A DNA stretch of 64,000 bases from contig JASJZH010000003.1 of the NCBI GenBank assembly GCA_037178975.1, forward strand, positions 1,302,001 through 1,366,000. Direction: 5' to 3'. Source of the DNA: Oscheius tipulae. Its lineage: Eukaryota; Nematoda; Chromadorea; Rhabditida; Rhabditidae. Shown here piece by piece: positions 31,768 through 42,957 of this stretch. Below the pieces are notes generated by a model that was given only the letters and a program-made list of their open reading frames with translations, did no database searches and was not told where the DNA came from. Every line of letters starts with the position of its first letter. Position 1 is the first letter of the stretch. The translations under genes were made by a program, and so were the position numbers.

Positions 31768-32763
31768 ATGCGGGCTCTTCTCATTCTTGGGGCTGCCTCA
31801 GCGGCCGGGATCACCTCATACTATGATAAGACGCCTCTCTGTCTCTAAACCATCTTTCAGATGACATCAAGGAGTTCAAGTGCTACTCTCTCAAGGAAGG
31901 AAACAGTACGGGCAGACTGAGCTGTGTGGTTCCTGTGAATCAGGCCTTCTCTGCATTGATACTCATAAGACGGGTATCAATGCAGAGAAGGTCAGAAAAC
32001 TGTCTCTGGACGCAAAGATGGAATTATTTATGGGAGATCTACCGGAAGTAGAAATGTTAGCCTTTGAAGCAACCAGTCTGCAATATCAGTGAGTTGGGAG
32101 ACACGGAGACACACAGTGACTTGGAGAGACAGATTGAGCGCCTGTCTACTAAAGTCGGAAGCCTGTGGCTTAGAGGAGGAACTGTGTTCTTTCGCTCTTG
32201 TGGAAGACATCTTCCAGACAATGGGGACAAGGAGACTGTGGAGGTGGCCACAGTTTTCACCACGGAGTCAAAGGGAAACTCTTTCGGATACACAACCAGT
32301 CGTCTAGCTACTGAGAAGTGAGAGACAGAGAGACGGAGGGTTCCGGAATTTCAGGCACTCCTACGTCTGCGCCAAGAAGTGCGACCTGAAATTTGTTCCT
32401 CCCACGGCCTCGGTCGCCCAAAAAAATCCAATTCTCTCTGAACCCATCGTTCATACCCCTCCGGAGACCTGTATCTTGAGCCCAACAGTAATCAAGAACG
32501 GCTACCAACCGCTGAACACCTATAGACAAGTTTGCCTGGTGGTCCCCTGGGGAGATTGCCAGTGTGACTGTCACCAGAAAAGGAGTCAGTACTGTTCTAT
32601 CCATCAGCAACAAATCTGTCACACTGGTCTTGCCTCCTTCAAAAAACTGACTACCATAAACTGTTTCACTGTTCCCAATTTTTCCATTTCATTGGACATG
32701 AGAAACTATTTCCCGTTTGTCCCGTCTGCGTCAAGCCGTCCTTCCCCTATTGGGCAGTCTTGA
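31768..32763 (+). CDS. Secreted C-type-lectin-like protein, model incomplete
   Basis: MRALLILGAASAAG at 31768 is a signal peptide. Later exons encode GGTVFFRSCGRHLPDNGDKE, then HSYVCAKKC, matching the C-terminal CTLD half of the 34-kb gene (LAFTSKS..ASTLFAYVC), followed by a Cys-rich tail (CLVVPWGDCQCDCH) to a stop at 32763. Exon 1 can join exon 2 only through a 20-nt intron (31841-31860), and a perfect 18-bp hairpin at 31945-31991 sits where the frame shifts. The gene may be damaged. Confidence 0.5.
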
Positions 32764-32986
32764 ACTATACTGTGAATACTGGTTTGGAGACTACGACTTT
32801 CCGTGACATGTGTCCAGGGAGTTGAGTCTGTTGAATAGTTTGCCGCTGTTTCACAGAGCTTCAATGGTTTTTTCATGGTCAAACGTGAGGAATGGAAAAA
32901 TGGAGACAGAGAGATAGAGAGACAAACAGACAGAGAATGACAGAGAGACAGAGATACCTAGAAAAATTCCAAGATTCGTTCACCGT

Positions 32987-33298
32987 CTAGTAGCAGTCGA
33001 CCCGTTCTCTGCTCTGTAAGCGCCCTCTCGGACCTAGTCCGGAAGACTGTCGACTACAGCGCCAGAGGAGGACCACAAAGAAGAGTAGAATGAGGGGAAG
33101 AAAAGCTAGGAAAAGGACGTAGGGATCGTAGGTCGAGCGAGCTTCTTGATCAGTGAACTGGCCGTGATTTGTCTGTGGTACTGTAGGTGGTCGAGGCAAG
33201 GGAATGGGAGCTGAAAGTACAATCTCTCTCCCTCTGTCCCTCCTACCTTTAGGCGGTAGATAATTAGCGAAAGTAGGAAGAGCAGAAAATGAAGACAT
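32987..33298 (-). CDS. Proline-rich single-pass membrane protein
   Basis: MSSFSALPTFANYLPPK is followed by a 36-nt in-frame intron (GGTAGGAG..TTTCAG) and then APIPLPRPPTVPQTNHGQ; retained or spliced, the frame stays open. The sequence ends with YVLFLAFLPLILLFFVVLLW (membrane helix), RCSRQSSGLGPRGRLQSRER and a stop. The upstream part is extracellular or luminal if type I, but no signal peptide is present, so N-in orientation is also possible. Family not recognised. Confidence 0.5.
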   Translation of the reverse strand: MSSFSALPTFANYLPPKGRRDRGREIVLSAPIPLPRPPTVPQTNHGQFTDQEARSTYDPYVLFLAFLPLILLFFVVLLWRCSRQSSGLGPRGRLQSRERVDCY

Positions 33299-33503
33299 TC
33301 TGATGAGACGGTAGTCAAGGTAACTGCTTGACTCACTTCGGAACTCCTTGACTTTTTGTCTGTTTTGGAGTATCCCTACTCTGTCCCTCAGGAAATTGTC
33401 GCGTCATTAGGCACTTCCACAATAAAGAATCCTTTTGAACAAGATGTATATTACAGAAACTTCCTTCAAATAGAACTCGCGCACCAGAGATTGTTAGATT
33501 GCC

Positions 33504-33865
33504 ATGAACGCCACTGCAGTATACCAACTTCTGCGAAAGTTCGTGGAAGAGGATGCCGAAGTGTTTTCGCTGAAGATGATCAGCGAGCCGAAGGCCAAAA
33601 CTATGGAAATCAAAGTCCATTGGATTGGGAAATCTGTGAATTCGAAGAGTCGAAGACCAAGAAATGTGGAAAACGTGAGTCACCGTCCCTGTCTCTTGAC
33701 TCATCTCCTCTTTAGGTGCCAACGTCTCCTGTGACGATCCCTGCGGCCGTCGCTTCCAATCCTCTGAAAGTATCTAATTCGGTTTATGTGATCACAACAT
33801 TTGTGAGGATTGCATCCAGTACAGCTCCCTCCGTCTCTACAACCGATCTCTTGGGTGCTGTGTGA
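33504..33865 (+). CDS. Hypothetical protein
   Basis: Exon 1 starts MNATAVYQLLRKFVEEDAEV and contains a charged alpha/beta-looking segment (MEIKVHWIGKSVNSKSRRPR); donor GTGAGTCACC near 33674, acceptor TTTAG at 33716, exon 2 VPTSPVTIPAAVASNPLKVS and on to a stop at 33863. A frame further downstream (SMTCGATIKDRVLIFSLLDS, 33930-34020) could be another exon. No family recognised. Confidence 0.4.
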
Positions 33866-34135
33866 GAAGACCCTAAACTGCGATTTCCAGAAGCGCCAGT
33901 ACCACCTCCCTGCCTGTCTGTGGACCCTCAAAAAGCATGACGTGCGGTGCCACAATCAAGGACAGAGTTCTGATCTTCTCCCTGCTCGACAGTCAGGTGG
34001 TCAAGAAGCAGATCAGCTTCCAGCTTACTCTGTCTCTCTGTCCCTGTTTCTCTCTCTGTTCCTATCAATCAATGAAACCTCAATTCAATATCTCGTTCTC
34101 CCCGGACTCTCACACTACACTTTGGCCATAAACTT

Positions 34136-35700
34136 ATGGGAAAGGCGAGAGCCTTCTCAATGTTTCTCTTCAGCCTCACGCTTATCTTTTCGATTGCAAA
34201 TGGACGCGAGATCAGTTTTGGTATCCAGATATTCAATGAGAGAGATGATAGACAGAGAGATAAAGAGACAGAGTGACAAAGTGACAGAGCCACAGAGAAA
34301 GTTAGAAAGAGAGAAAGAGAAAGACAAAGAGGCAGAGAGCCAAAGAGATAAATAGAAGAAAGACAGACAACAATAAAGAGACCAACTTCCAGAAGAGATC
34401 CTGCAGCTGAAATGTGAGGCTCTGCCCTTTCGAACTTTGTTCAAGGACATGTCCTGTGCCATCTCAACCAGTACCACTGAAGACTGTTCCAGATTTTTGA
34501 TCTATGACGGCAAGTTAAAAGTCAGACAGGGAACTGAGGAGGTCTATCGGAACACCATGTTTGAGGTGCTGACTTTTGTTTTTCTCAGTATTCAAATGTT
34601 TAGGGAGATGACAAGAAAGTTTGCATCATTTGTAGGTCCAAGTTTTTAACAAAACTAAAAAGTTTCAGTCTGGAAAGGTCAATGCGGCAGGTCAACTACG
34701 AGCTCAGAGTTTTGTACCAAAGTAGTCGCTACTAGTGGGCTCTCCCGTACTCTCTCAGTCAATCCAATTTCAGAGAAAACGTTCTTCGAAGCAGCGGAAG
34801 ACTGTACCAACATGGGTTACACTCTTTTCTGTCCCCATTCCGACAACCAGTTGCAGAACTTTAGAAGTGGGTCTTTTTTTATGGAATGTTTCTATTCCTA
34901 CAGATTTGGTTGCTGAATACAATGACCAAGAGTTCTGGACGGGAGTCGGTACCTACCAGACCAAGTGGCTGTTCCATGATCGCACCATTCTCGACTTTTA
35001 TAGACTAAACCCGAAGCATTGTAGGGCACTTTCTGTTATTCTGTTTCATTTACTCTCTTCAGATTTGACTGGGGACAATGTCTTGGCTTTAGCCTTTACC
35101 TCAAAGTCCATAACTCATAGTTATCTGGGCTATTCCAAAGTATACCCGGCTTCCACTCTTTTCGCCTATGTCTGTGTGAGACGTCCTGTCAATCCTTATG
35201 TGGTAGTCGAGGAGCCTGAACCGTGAGTTAAATGACAATGACAGTGACATTCCAGGTTCCCGCAAGTGACTACGACAACGTCCACTACGACCACTACTAC
35301 CAGCACAACCAAGGTCGCTCTCTCTCTGTCATTGAATGACAGTCCTTCTTCAGAAATTGTGCTGTCCTCCAGGCGGAACCTGGTCAGAATGGACTCAGAC
35401 TCCCGAACAATGTGTGGACTTTTGTGGGGCCTGTGGTAATGTCACAATGACCAGGACCTGTCTCTCTACGAACGACGGATGTCCATGCACGTAGGCAGTC
35501 TGTTGACCTGAAAGAGGAGAGCTTTCAGTGGTCGGACCAGCTTCCAGACTCAGTGCAATACCGGTGTCTGTTTCTATCCCAGACTTAGCTGTTGTCCGGG
35601 CTACAAGGCTAGTGTCTATAATGGAGTCATTAGTTGTGGAATTGTGGTAAAGATTTGTCCCTTTAGGCAGCCTCACAACTGTTTAGCCAACTCTGATTGA
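34136..35700 (+). CDS. Secreted CTLD-like plus TSP1-like protein
   Basis: Signal peptide MGKARAFSMFLFSLTLIFSI ANG (two short runs). Exons 34136-34220, 34393-34565, 34604-34635 and 34669 onward keep frame. A lectin-like domain follows (TFFEAAEDCTNMGYTLFCPH, EFWTGVGTYQ, ASTLFAYVCVRRP). Then a Thr-rich linker (VTTTTSTTTTTSTT), a TSP1-like unit (GGTWSEWTQTPEQCVDFCGA, then MTRTC and GCPC) and a Cys module (CFYPRLSCCPGYKASV). This combination of CTLD with the compact C-x2-C-G TSP1 unit is shared with neighbours at 31.8, 38.4 and 40.4 kb. No sugar-binding triplet is evident. A decayed inverted copy lies at 36345-36819. Confidence 0.75.
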
Positions 35701-35824
35701 GGTCAGACCACCCCCAGCACCAGGATGTTCTGTCCGTGTCTATCATCCAGGTACCATATCTAAAAAAAAAGCGTTCCCTATCCTAAAAGTTTCTGAGAAT
35801 TCCTTCTGAAATAGTAAAAGGATT

Positions 35825-35862
35825 ACCCTATGCGGGAGTCGAACCCGGCATATAGTCTATTC
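35825..35862 (-). other. tRNA-derived fragment
   Basis: The minus strand reads GCCGGGTTCGACTCCCGCAT, a perfect tRNA T arm with B box, followed by an acceptor-like AGGGTAAT. The 5' half of a tRNA is not recognisable, so this is a tRNA-derived remnant or SINE head. Confidence 0.5.
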
Positions 35863-36344
35863 CCAACGTCCAGCGGCACCTGAATTTGAACGCTAGTGGC
35901 AGTATATGCGCGCGAAGAACAAATTCCAAATTTTTGAATTTTCTCTATTTTCCGTATACTTTTGACCAAAATATGTGAGCAGAGACCCATTTTCGGCTTC
36001 CATGCTTTTTCAGGCGTTTTTCTGGCAGTTTTTCCCACAAAATTGCTATCAAGTAGATTTACTTAGGCTCCGAATCCGATGCCAATGCTAAAACAACTAA
36101 AAAATGGCTTTAAAGACTTAAAAATAGCGAAACTCTGACAGTCCGAGAAAATAAGAGACCGCTCTCAGATAAATGCTTTATTCTAGGATCAAGTGTTCAA
36201 TAACATCATCCACAGAAAATCTACCATCTTCTCGTCTTGATCCCTCTTGACAACGTAATTCCGTCTCTCTCCACGAACCTTAGTCTGATCTTCCATCTTC
36301 TTTTCATCAGTTTTCTCCTGCTCCAGCTTCCTTAGAGAGACTCA

Positions 36345-36819
36345 CCATAAGATTGCGCGTACCAGTAGCCATTGCCTGTTACGCCTTCTGCTGTTCCGAT
36401 CTTGCGATGGGCCGTGTAGGACAGCGATGAGAGATCCAGACTGTCCAATTTCTCCTGATCTGTCAAACAACATTTTTTCGTCTCCCTGAAAATCAGAAAT
36501 TCTGTAAAAAAAAAAAAGCAAATTTACTATCTCGAACATGGTATTCCGATAGACCGCCTCAGTTTTTTTTTCCTGTCTGACCTTTAACTTGCCGTCATAA
36601 AAACTGGAACAGGCTTAGGCTTATTCCTAGTGGTACTGGTCGAGATGGAGCGGGATATGTCTTTGAACAGGGTTCGAAAGGGCAGAGCCTCACTTTTCAA
36701 CGGACTTTTAAAAGACTCTATTTCTCCGTCGCTCTGTCTCTCACTCTCTCTCCAGTACCAAAAGTAATTTCGCGTCCATTTGCAATAGAAAAGACAAGAG
36801 CGATGCAGAGGAGGATCAT
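36345..36819 (-). pseudogene. Decayed copy of the 34-kb CTLD/TSP1 gene
   Basis: From MILLCIALVFSIANGREITF it parallels the signal exon of the 34-kb gene, then EALPFRTLFKDISRSISTST matches EALPFRTLFKDMSCAISTST. The following exon is frameshifted (the FYDGKLKVRQ stretch is interrupted by a stop and a poly-A expansion), but GDEKKCCL and GNGYWYAQSY further on look CTLD-derived. Only the first half of the gene is present. Confidence 0.65.
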
Positions 36820-37069
36820 CAAGGGTCTCCCTCTGTCTTTTTACGACCGAAATATAGTGTGAGAACTGTGTGCGCCTGAGATGGTCTCGGCTGAGATCAT
36901 CTCGTAAAGCTTGAAATTGAATTCTTTGGGGAAGGTGGTGACAAGTCATCTTTGGAAAAATGTAGCCGTGCTGTCTCTTGTTTGGCGGTGTAATCAGCAA
37001 GGACTAATTCCCATCACCCTATCTAAAGAGACTTAAAAAGACTCCCCAACGTGGACTGATAACTCCAAA

Positions 37070-37702
37070 ATGTTCACTATTTTCCTCTTTGCTCTGGTAG
37101 CTGGAAGTGTGCATGGCCAGAACCCTTGCCCAGAGTATTACGATCTAGCTCCTTCTGGAACCATGTAAGTTCTATCTCTCTGTCTCTGTATCTGTTTTCT
37201 CGTCATACCAGTTTTTAAGCTGCTTCTACTTCGAAAAGGGAGAAACATCCAGCTATCTCGGAGCTGAACAAGCCTGTATCACAACCGGAGGCCATCTAGC
37301 AACTATTGTCAATGCCTACGATGGTGACTTCTTGACCAGTCAGTTCCTCCTCCATACCTCTTTCATGTCATTTTCAGGACTAGTCGAAGGCAAATCCGAC
37401 ATGTCAGGGAAGCCGAGCAACTACTGGATCGGAGCCAACCTCCTCATGTCTCCCACCTGGGCATGGTCAAATGGACAGCAGATGTCCTACAGCAACTGGG
37501 CTCCGAACCAGCCAACCGATCCAAGTGCCAACTCGTGTGGAGCTGTGAATGCTGAAAATAACTTGTGGACGTGAGAGAGTCAAAGCTTTGCGGTAGTTGG
37601 TAGTTCAGGAAGGAGCTGTGCTACAGTAAGAAGGTCTATGCCTGCTCAGCTGTCCCAAACAGTGGACAGGGACACATGAAGTTCAGGAGAGATCGTTTCT
37701 GA
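37070..37702 (+). CDS. Secreted C-type lectin
   Basis: Four exons (37070-37164, 37220-37338, 37378-37570, 37609-37702) close at 166 aa. MFTIFLFALVAGSVHGQ is a signal peptide, and a single CTLD follows with all core landmarks: CPEYYDL, YLGAEQACITTGGHLATIVN, PSNYWIGANLL, YSNWAPNQPTD, SCGAVN, LCYSKKVYAC. The QPT at the sugar site is close to the QPD galactose-type motif but not identical, so specificity cannot be stated. It is the most canonical lectin in the window. TTAAAAAG about 37 bp upstream may act as a TATA element. Confidence 0.9.
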
Positions 37703-38424
37703 ACCAGAGACAGACCCACAGCTCGGTATCTCTGTTATAAGATTTGCCCAATTTTTTGACTGAGATAGAGAGACAGTCAAAAAGTTGAGACTGTAGGCTT
37801 GATTCAAATTTGACCATTACATCTTTTGTTTTCCTCGAAACATTGTTCATAAAACTGCAACGGTCGATGGGTGTCGATAACTGACTCTAAATTCTGGACC
37901 AAAAGTCTCTGTATGTGTGTGTGTTAGGGATAGTTACTTTGTGTAAACACTAATAGTTTGCAAGTCGAGTCAGTTTGGGAGATAACTTAGTTGGGAGAGG
38001 GTTGCTTCTGTCACGGTAGCTCGACTAAAGGAACACATGCCAACAGGTTGAAGTGAGAGGGAAGGATCAGGACAGGAAAAGAATAGAAACAGTTCATAGG
38101 AATCAAAGGTTATAACTAACACTTGTGCCCCGTAGGGGCGATAGCATAACTTGTCTATAATCCTAACTTTACAATTTGCAAGAGGCAAGTCAACGAATAG
38201 TGTCTGTCCCCAGACAATGTATAATCTTGCACCTCTTCACACAATGTCGACTTCGTCGAGTATTAAGCACTCGGCTTACGGCGGCAGTTTATGTAGTTTT
38301 CGACCTTTTGGTCACAATGGTTACCGAAAAACCACTGAGATCCAAACTCTGAACTGACTCCCACTAGTATACTTGCCAGACCAGATCAAGGCAAATCTAA
38401 AGCTTTATTCTTTACTTTGAGTCC
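37703..38424. other. Intergenic between lectin and TSP1 gene, nothing recognised
   Basis: No gene, tRNA or repeat of note, apart from a short TATGTGTGTGTGTTAG run at 37911. Confidence 0.45.
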
Positions 38425-39754
38425 TCATTTCAGACAGAGGAATTCACCAGAAACTATCGTCTTCTTGTAAGGAACACAGCAAGAAGTTCTTGGGTTCAAA
38501 CAGACTTTTGTATTGCACGGAATGCTCTGGGTAGCATCGCCTCTGAACACTACTTTGCTTTGCTAGGGCTGATACTCACGAGCAGAGACAGTTGGCTGGA
38601 GAGCATGTCCTCGTCTGCGTCATTGTTCCACAAGAGCCACAGGTATCGGAACAGGTTCCGTTGACCCATGGACCCCATGTGCCAGAACACTTGGTCGTCG
38701 CAGGAGCCGGAGTGGTGACTGGGGTAGGTTCACAGACAAATTTGCTGTTGGATATCACTTTTGTGTAGCCAGCACAGCAGGAAGTTTTCGGGTGGAAACA
38801 GACTCCAGGCTCACAGATCTGAGACTTGGTGAAAAGCTGCTCGCCACTGGAAAGAGAGATGGTTAGGAACTGTCACTGTGACTGTCACTGTCTCTCTTAC
38901 AACTCACGGACACGTGCATCCGGCCGGCAAGCACTTCCTTTCCATCTGCTTTGTTCCACACATTCCACAGTCCTGAGTACAAGTGGTCAAGTTTGTCCAT
39001 TCTGTCCACTGGCCAGTGCATGCACCAGCTGTCGTTGGGGTGGGAACTGTGGTAGGGGCTGGGGTAGTTGTGGGCGCGGCAGGTGTCGTCGTACTGGAAA
39101 TCAAGCGCTGTTTCTCTCTGTCTCTCTGTCCCTTACCTAGGGGTTGAGGGCGTGGTGGGATAACACTCCGGATAATCGAAAGGAGGAGTTTGACTGCTTC
39201 CCGTGAGGGGGGCCTCGGCTTCGACTACAAACAGCCCTGTATTTTATCATCCAAGACAAAACAAAAACCTTGGCAAGTAAATGCATTTCCGATTACGCCA
39301 TCATCAGCCGCGACACCCCAAACATTCTCTGTACATGGAATGTCTGCTTCAATAGTACTGAGCGCCGTTGGCGCTCCCAAATTCATGTTAAGAAAATTGT
39401 TCAGGGAAGACGGAGTATCCATCATAAGCAGTACTGCTCCATAGCCAGTGCATTTGAGGTGGAGACTGTAGCAGCCTGTAATTGGAGAGTCAGAACTCTG
39501 CATTGATTTAACAGACCGGCGGCGTCCATTATGTAGCTGAACTGTAGATTCTGAGACGCGGCTCCGGCTGATCCCGGGAAAACACTGTTTCCAATGACGG
39601 GATGACAGCATCTTCCACAAGCAGCCCTCTAAAAGGGAGACAGTCAAAGTAAAACTGTCTCCTGTACCTTGTTTCTACTCTGATGCAGTTCTTCAAGACC
39701 GAAGCCATTGACTAGCACAGCTACCAGAGTCAGCTTGACCAAGAGAGACAGCAT
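38425..39754 (-). CDS. Secreted modular protein: Cys-rich domain, Thr/Pro linkers, two TSP1-like units
   Basis: Seven exons sum to 1077 nt and close at 358 aa: 39754-39668, 39628-39517, 39475-39269, 39236-39137, 39093-38908, 38846-38580, 38542-38425. Signal peptide MLSLLVKLTLVAVLVNG. Next comes a nematode-style domain resembling the C6/DUF281 type (CGRCCHPVI, CYSLHLKCTGYGAVLLMMD, IGNAFTC); this assignment is tentative. A Thr/Pro linker leads to TSP1-like unit 1 (CTGQWTEWTNLTTCTQDCGM), a Cys module (CFHPKTSCCAGY), unit 2 (CSGTWGPWVNGTCSDTCGSC) and a last Cys module (CLNPRTSCCVPYKK). Each unit-plus-module pair spans one or two exons, consistent with exon shuffling. Likely extracellular matrix or secreted defence role; inference only. 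Confidence 0.85.
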
Positions 39755-40439
39755 TATGTTGTGCTGAAAACTCTTATTAGTGCTTGACAGAGAAACTGAG
39801 AGACAGAGAAATAGAGAGACAGGAAGAACTAGACCCACCGTAATCTTTGCGAGACACCGACTGATCCAGACCTCAGAACCCGCCCTTTTGAACGGTTCTG
39901 CTTGGGCCTCTTTTGGTATTTGCATAAGTTTTGAGCATTTTTGTGTTCGGCCCAACTTTTGGTCCATTTCCGTGCAGTATCCAAAATGCAAACTTAATCT
40001 ACTTATTGAGTACACTAGGGAGTCTGCTCTGTACTCCCAGTGCCTTCCCTGCCGCAAAAGCGAAGTTCTAAGAAGCGTATCCGATGTTGACTTCTTCTGA
40101 ACAACACAACTTCTGGACAACATACTTTGCTCGCTTTTATTTCGTGCTCACGAACAGACAGACCCCATTGCATTTCAGTAATAGAGAGAACCGTCTTTCG
40201 GTTGTTGTGCCACGTCCACTGCCTAAGGTCCGGGACAATATTCTTCTGACAGACATACAGAGTCAAAGTTTGTTGCACAATTGCACCCAACATCAAGGAT
40301 CGAAAAATCAACCCTATCCAGGAACTGTGTGACCGCCTGGGACCAATTATTCCGAGCGCATGGAACCAGTCGAAAATTATGTTAAACCCTACTGGGACGG
40401 GACTACTGAACCAAACTGTAACTGTTCTGATTACTCTTT

Positions 40440-42290
40440 TGATCCAGGTGTCTCTGTCTCTGTCACTCTCTCACTCAGGCTATCCAGATTGTTTCATCAG
40501 CTTTCCAAAATAAAACATTGTAATCTCATTCTGATTGTTATAGGCAGTGAAACTCAACTCCAACGTCTTCTTATCAGAGCCACATCAAGAATTTCTTGGA
40601 TAGAAACAGACTAACGTGTTACATGCCACTGCCTGAGAAGTTGGATCCCTGAAGTTCGTTTTTGATTGGTTGGAGATGAAACCTACGTGCAGATTCATCC
40701 AGGAGTGCATGTTCTTGTCTGCGTGATGGTTCCAGATCAGCCACAACTGTCCAAACGCTTTCCCTGATTCACCCAGGCGCTTCATGTACCCGTACACGCA
40801 GCTGGAGCACATACAAATATCTACATTCTTCTTGTTGTAACCAGCGCAACTGGACGCTTTCGAGTAGAGATCTTCGGCTCACAAACTTCCGTTTTGGTGA
40901 AGAACTAATCTCCACTAAAAAGGTCAGTAGACAGAGTCTATGTCCTGTCTTCATACCTCTCTGATATGTCTCTCTGTGTCTTTGCCTGTTTCTCTGACTC
41001 ACTCGCGCTTGCATCCAGCCGGCAAACGCTTTCTTGCCTGCGATTTCTCCACACATGTCGCAATCCTGAGTACAGGTAGTGACATCTGTCCAGTTAGTCC
41101 ACTTTCCAGTACAAGTAGTCATATTCAGCTTTGAATCGCTACAGTAATTCGTTCCGTCCACTTCGTTGAGCAAAACAGAGCCAGTGCTGCCTACTTGTCC
41201 TACAATGGGTTCTAACACAATACTTGGTCTGACAGCCCAAGATGTGAGCGTCCAGACACGGGCAAGTAGAAGCAGTAGTACAGGTTCATGTCCTCTGGCC
41301 TGTGCCTGATATTCCACAAGCTGCATGCTGACCAGGCTCCCCACTCTCCCCAGAAACCGCCGGCTGAAAGAACTTCTTATAAGTTCGCGTCAGGACCTAC
41401 TGGTAGAACACAAGTCCGGACCCATGGCAGGCGGAGACGGGGCTGAAGGAAGAGTAGGCAGAGAACCGCAGGTGCGGATTCCATTGATTGTCTGGAGCGT
41501 AAGCGGACTACAGCAGGGCGCACTTGGAGAAGGACATGGCTCCGAGTTTGCGACTCTTTGAAACGAAGTATCTCCACTGAACAGAAGAGGATATCTGAAC
41601 AATTCCGTCAACGTACATGCAAGGGCAGGCGAGCGCTGAGAGTCACTGCCTGACGTAATTGGCTAGTGGTATTCGGAGACTACAGTACTTGGCTCCATCG
41701 TATCCAGTTATCAAAGTTCCCTCAAAAGATTTTTGGTCGGTTATACAGGGTGATCCCTCCAGGCCTGTGTTCCACTGCCAAGCAGATCCGAGTTTGCGCA
41801 CGGATAGTTCCAAGCTGCAGAGGCACAATCTCGTTCTCTCGTCCGAATTCCGCACATACCACAGGTTGAGGAACAGATTGACCAAGCTTTCCATTTAGCC
41901 CAATAACCATCTGGAACGGATCGTCCGTCTGTGTCTCTGTACCTCTGTCTCTCTGTCTCTGTCCTCAGCAACCAACTCACACATGGAACAAACGGTAGCA
42001 TAAGGTGGTTGATCAGCAGGCAAATGAGTAATCTCTCCACAGTACTGGCTCCCATCAGTTATTCAACATTTTCATTCCCGGACAGCAGCAAACTTGTCTC
42101 CGTATCCGTGTTTTTTTTATGGCAGACATCTTGGTCTCGCCCCTACAATCTTGTCTTCTGACAGAGGACTGTCTTACGTGCACGGACAGGCGGGTAAAGA
42201 TGCGCATGTCCTGAAGTAGTTGGCATTCCAACAGCCTCTGCAGTAGTCGTAGCCCTGTTAGACAGGGCCTAGTATCCAACGACCCCAAGT
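40440..42290 (-). pseudogene. Decayed TSP1-repeat gene
   Basis: On the minus strand at least four TSP1-like units with intervening Cys modules survive in different frames: GTWGRWILGPV-stop and CRGCWNANYFRTC; KWKAWSICSSTCGMCGIRTR; EWGAWSACS and CGISGTGQRT-stop; CTGKWTNWTDVTTCTQDCDM. Modules such as SEPCPSPSAPCCSPLTLQTI correspond to CNTKVCLNPRTSCCVPYKK of the intact neighbour. Multiple stops and frameshifts separate them and no intact splice chain can be built. Confidence 0.7.
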
Positions 42291-42957
42291 CCCGTTCGGG
42301 TCAGTCTTGGGAATGGACAGAACTCAGAAAAGCAAAAAGGTGGAGAAGTAACATACAAGTGTGTTTTGTGTTTTGTAAAAGCGTCTGAAGCTTTAATTGC
42401 TAATATTTGCCCGAGTCGTTGGATCGAAGCTTGCGGACGGGACGTTCAAGTTCACCTACACTCTGGAATGGCTCCTTTGGAGTACAGGGCAACAGCCGGC
42501 TGCAGATTCTTGAAAGAGACCACGGCTTTGGTAGCTTCAGAGTCTTCTCCAGTTGACAGCGAGTTCATTGCTTGACTGTTCAACTAGAGGAGATGAGGGC
42601 TATTGAATCTTTTTCCCTTGGAACTTATTCAAAGGTTACAAAAGCTGTTTTGAATTGAAAATCGATAGTTGGCCACCCTTGGAATGTATTTTTCTGTTTT
42701 TAAAATTTCTGAAAGCAACTCCAAATCAATTCTTTTAGGGAACTTTTATTGCCTGAAAGCGTTACAATTTAGCTTACTCCAGTCTTTGATCAGAAATTGA
42801 GATGGTACGGGAGAGGCCATAGTATGTCAACCAATCGTTTCTCACAATCAGGGTTGCTGGTTTGGATCCTCTGGCTAGAAGAAGCATTTTAGTGGTCTCT
42901 TACCTCTTGACAGGTTCAATCCTGTCAGAACAGTCGAACCCAGTTTAGTCCGTCCCG
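42291..42957. other. Spacer upstream of ETFRF1; tRNA-like piece near 42850
   Basis: No gene. Around 42855-42875 GCTGGTTTGGATCCTCTGG resembles a degenerate B box. CTTGACAGG..CCTGTCAG at 42907-42928 is a short inverted repeat just before the next gene. Confidence 0.35.
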
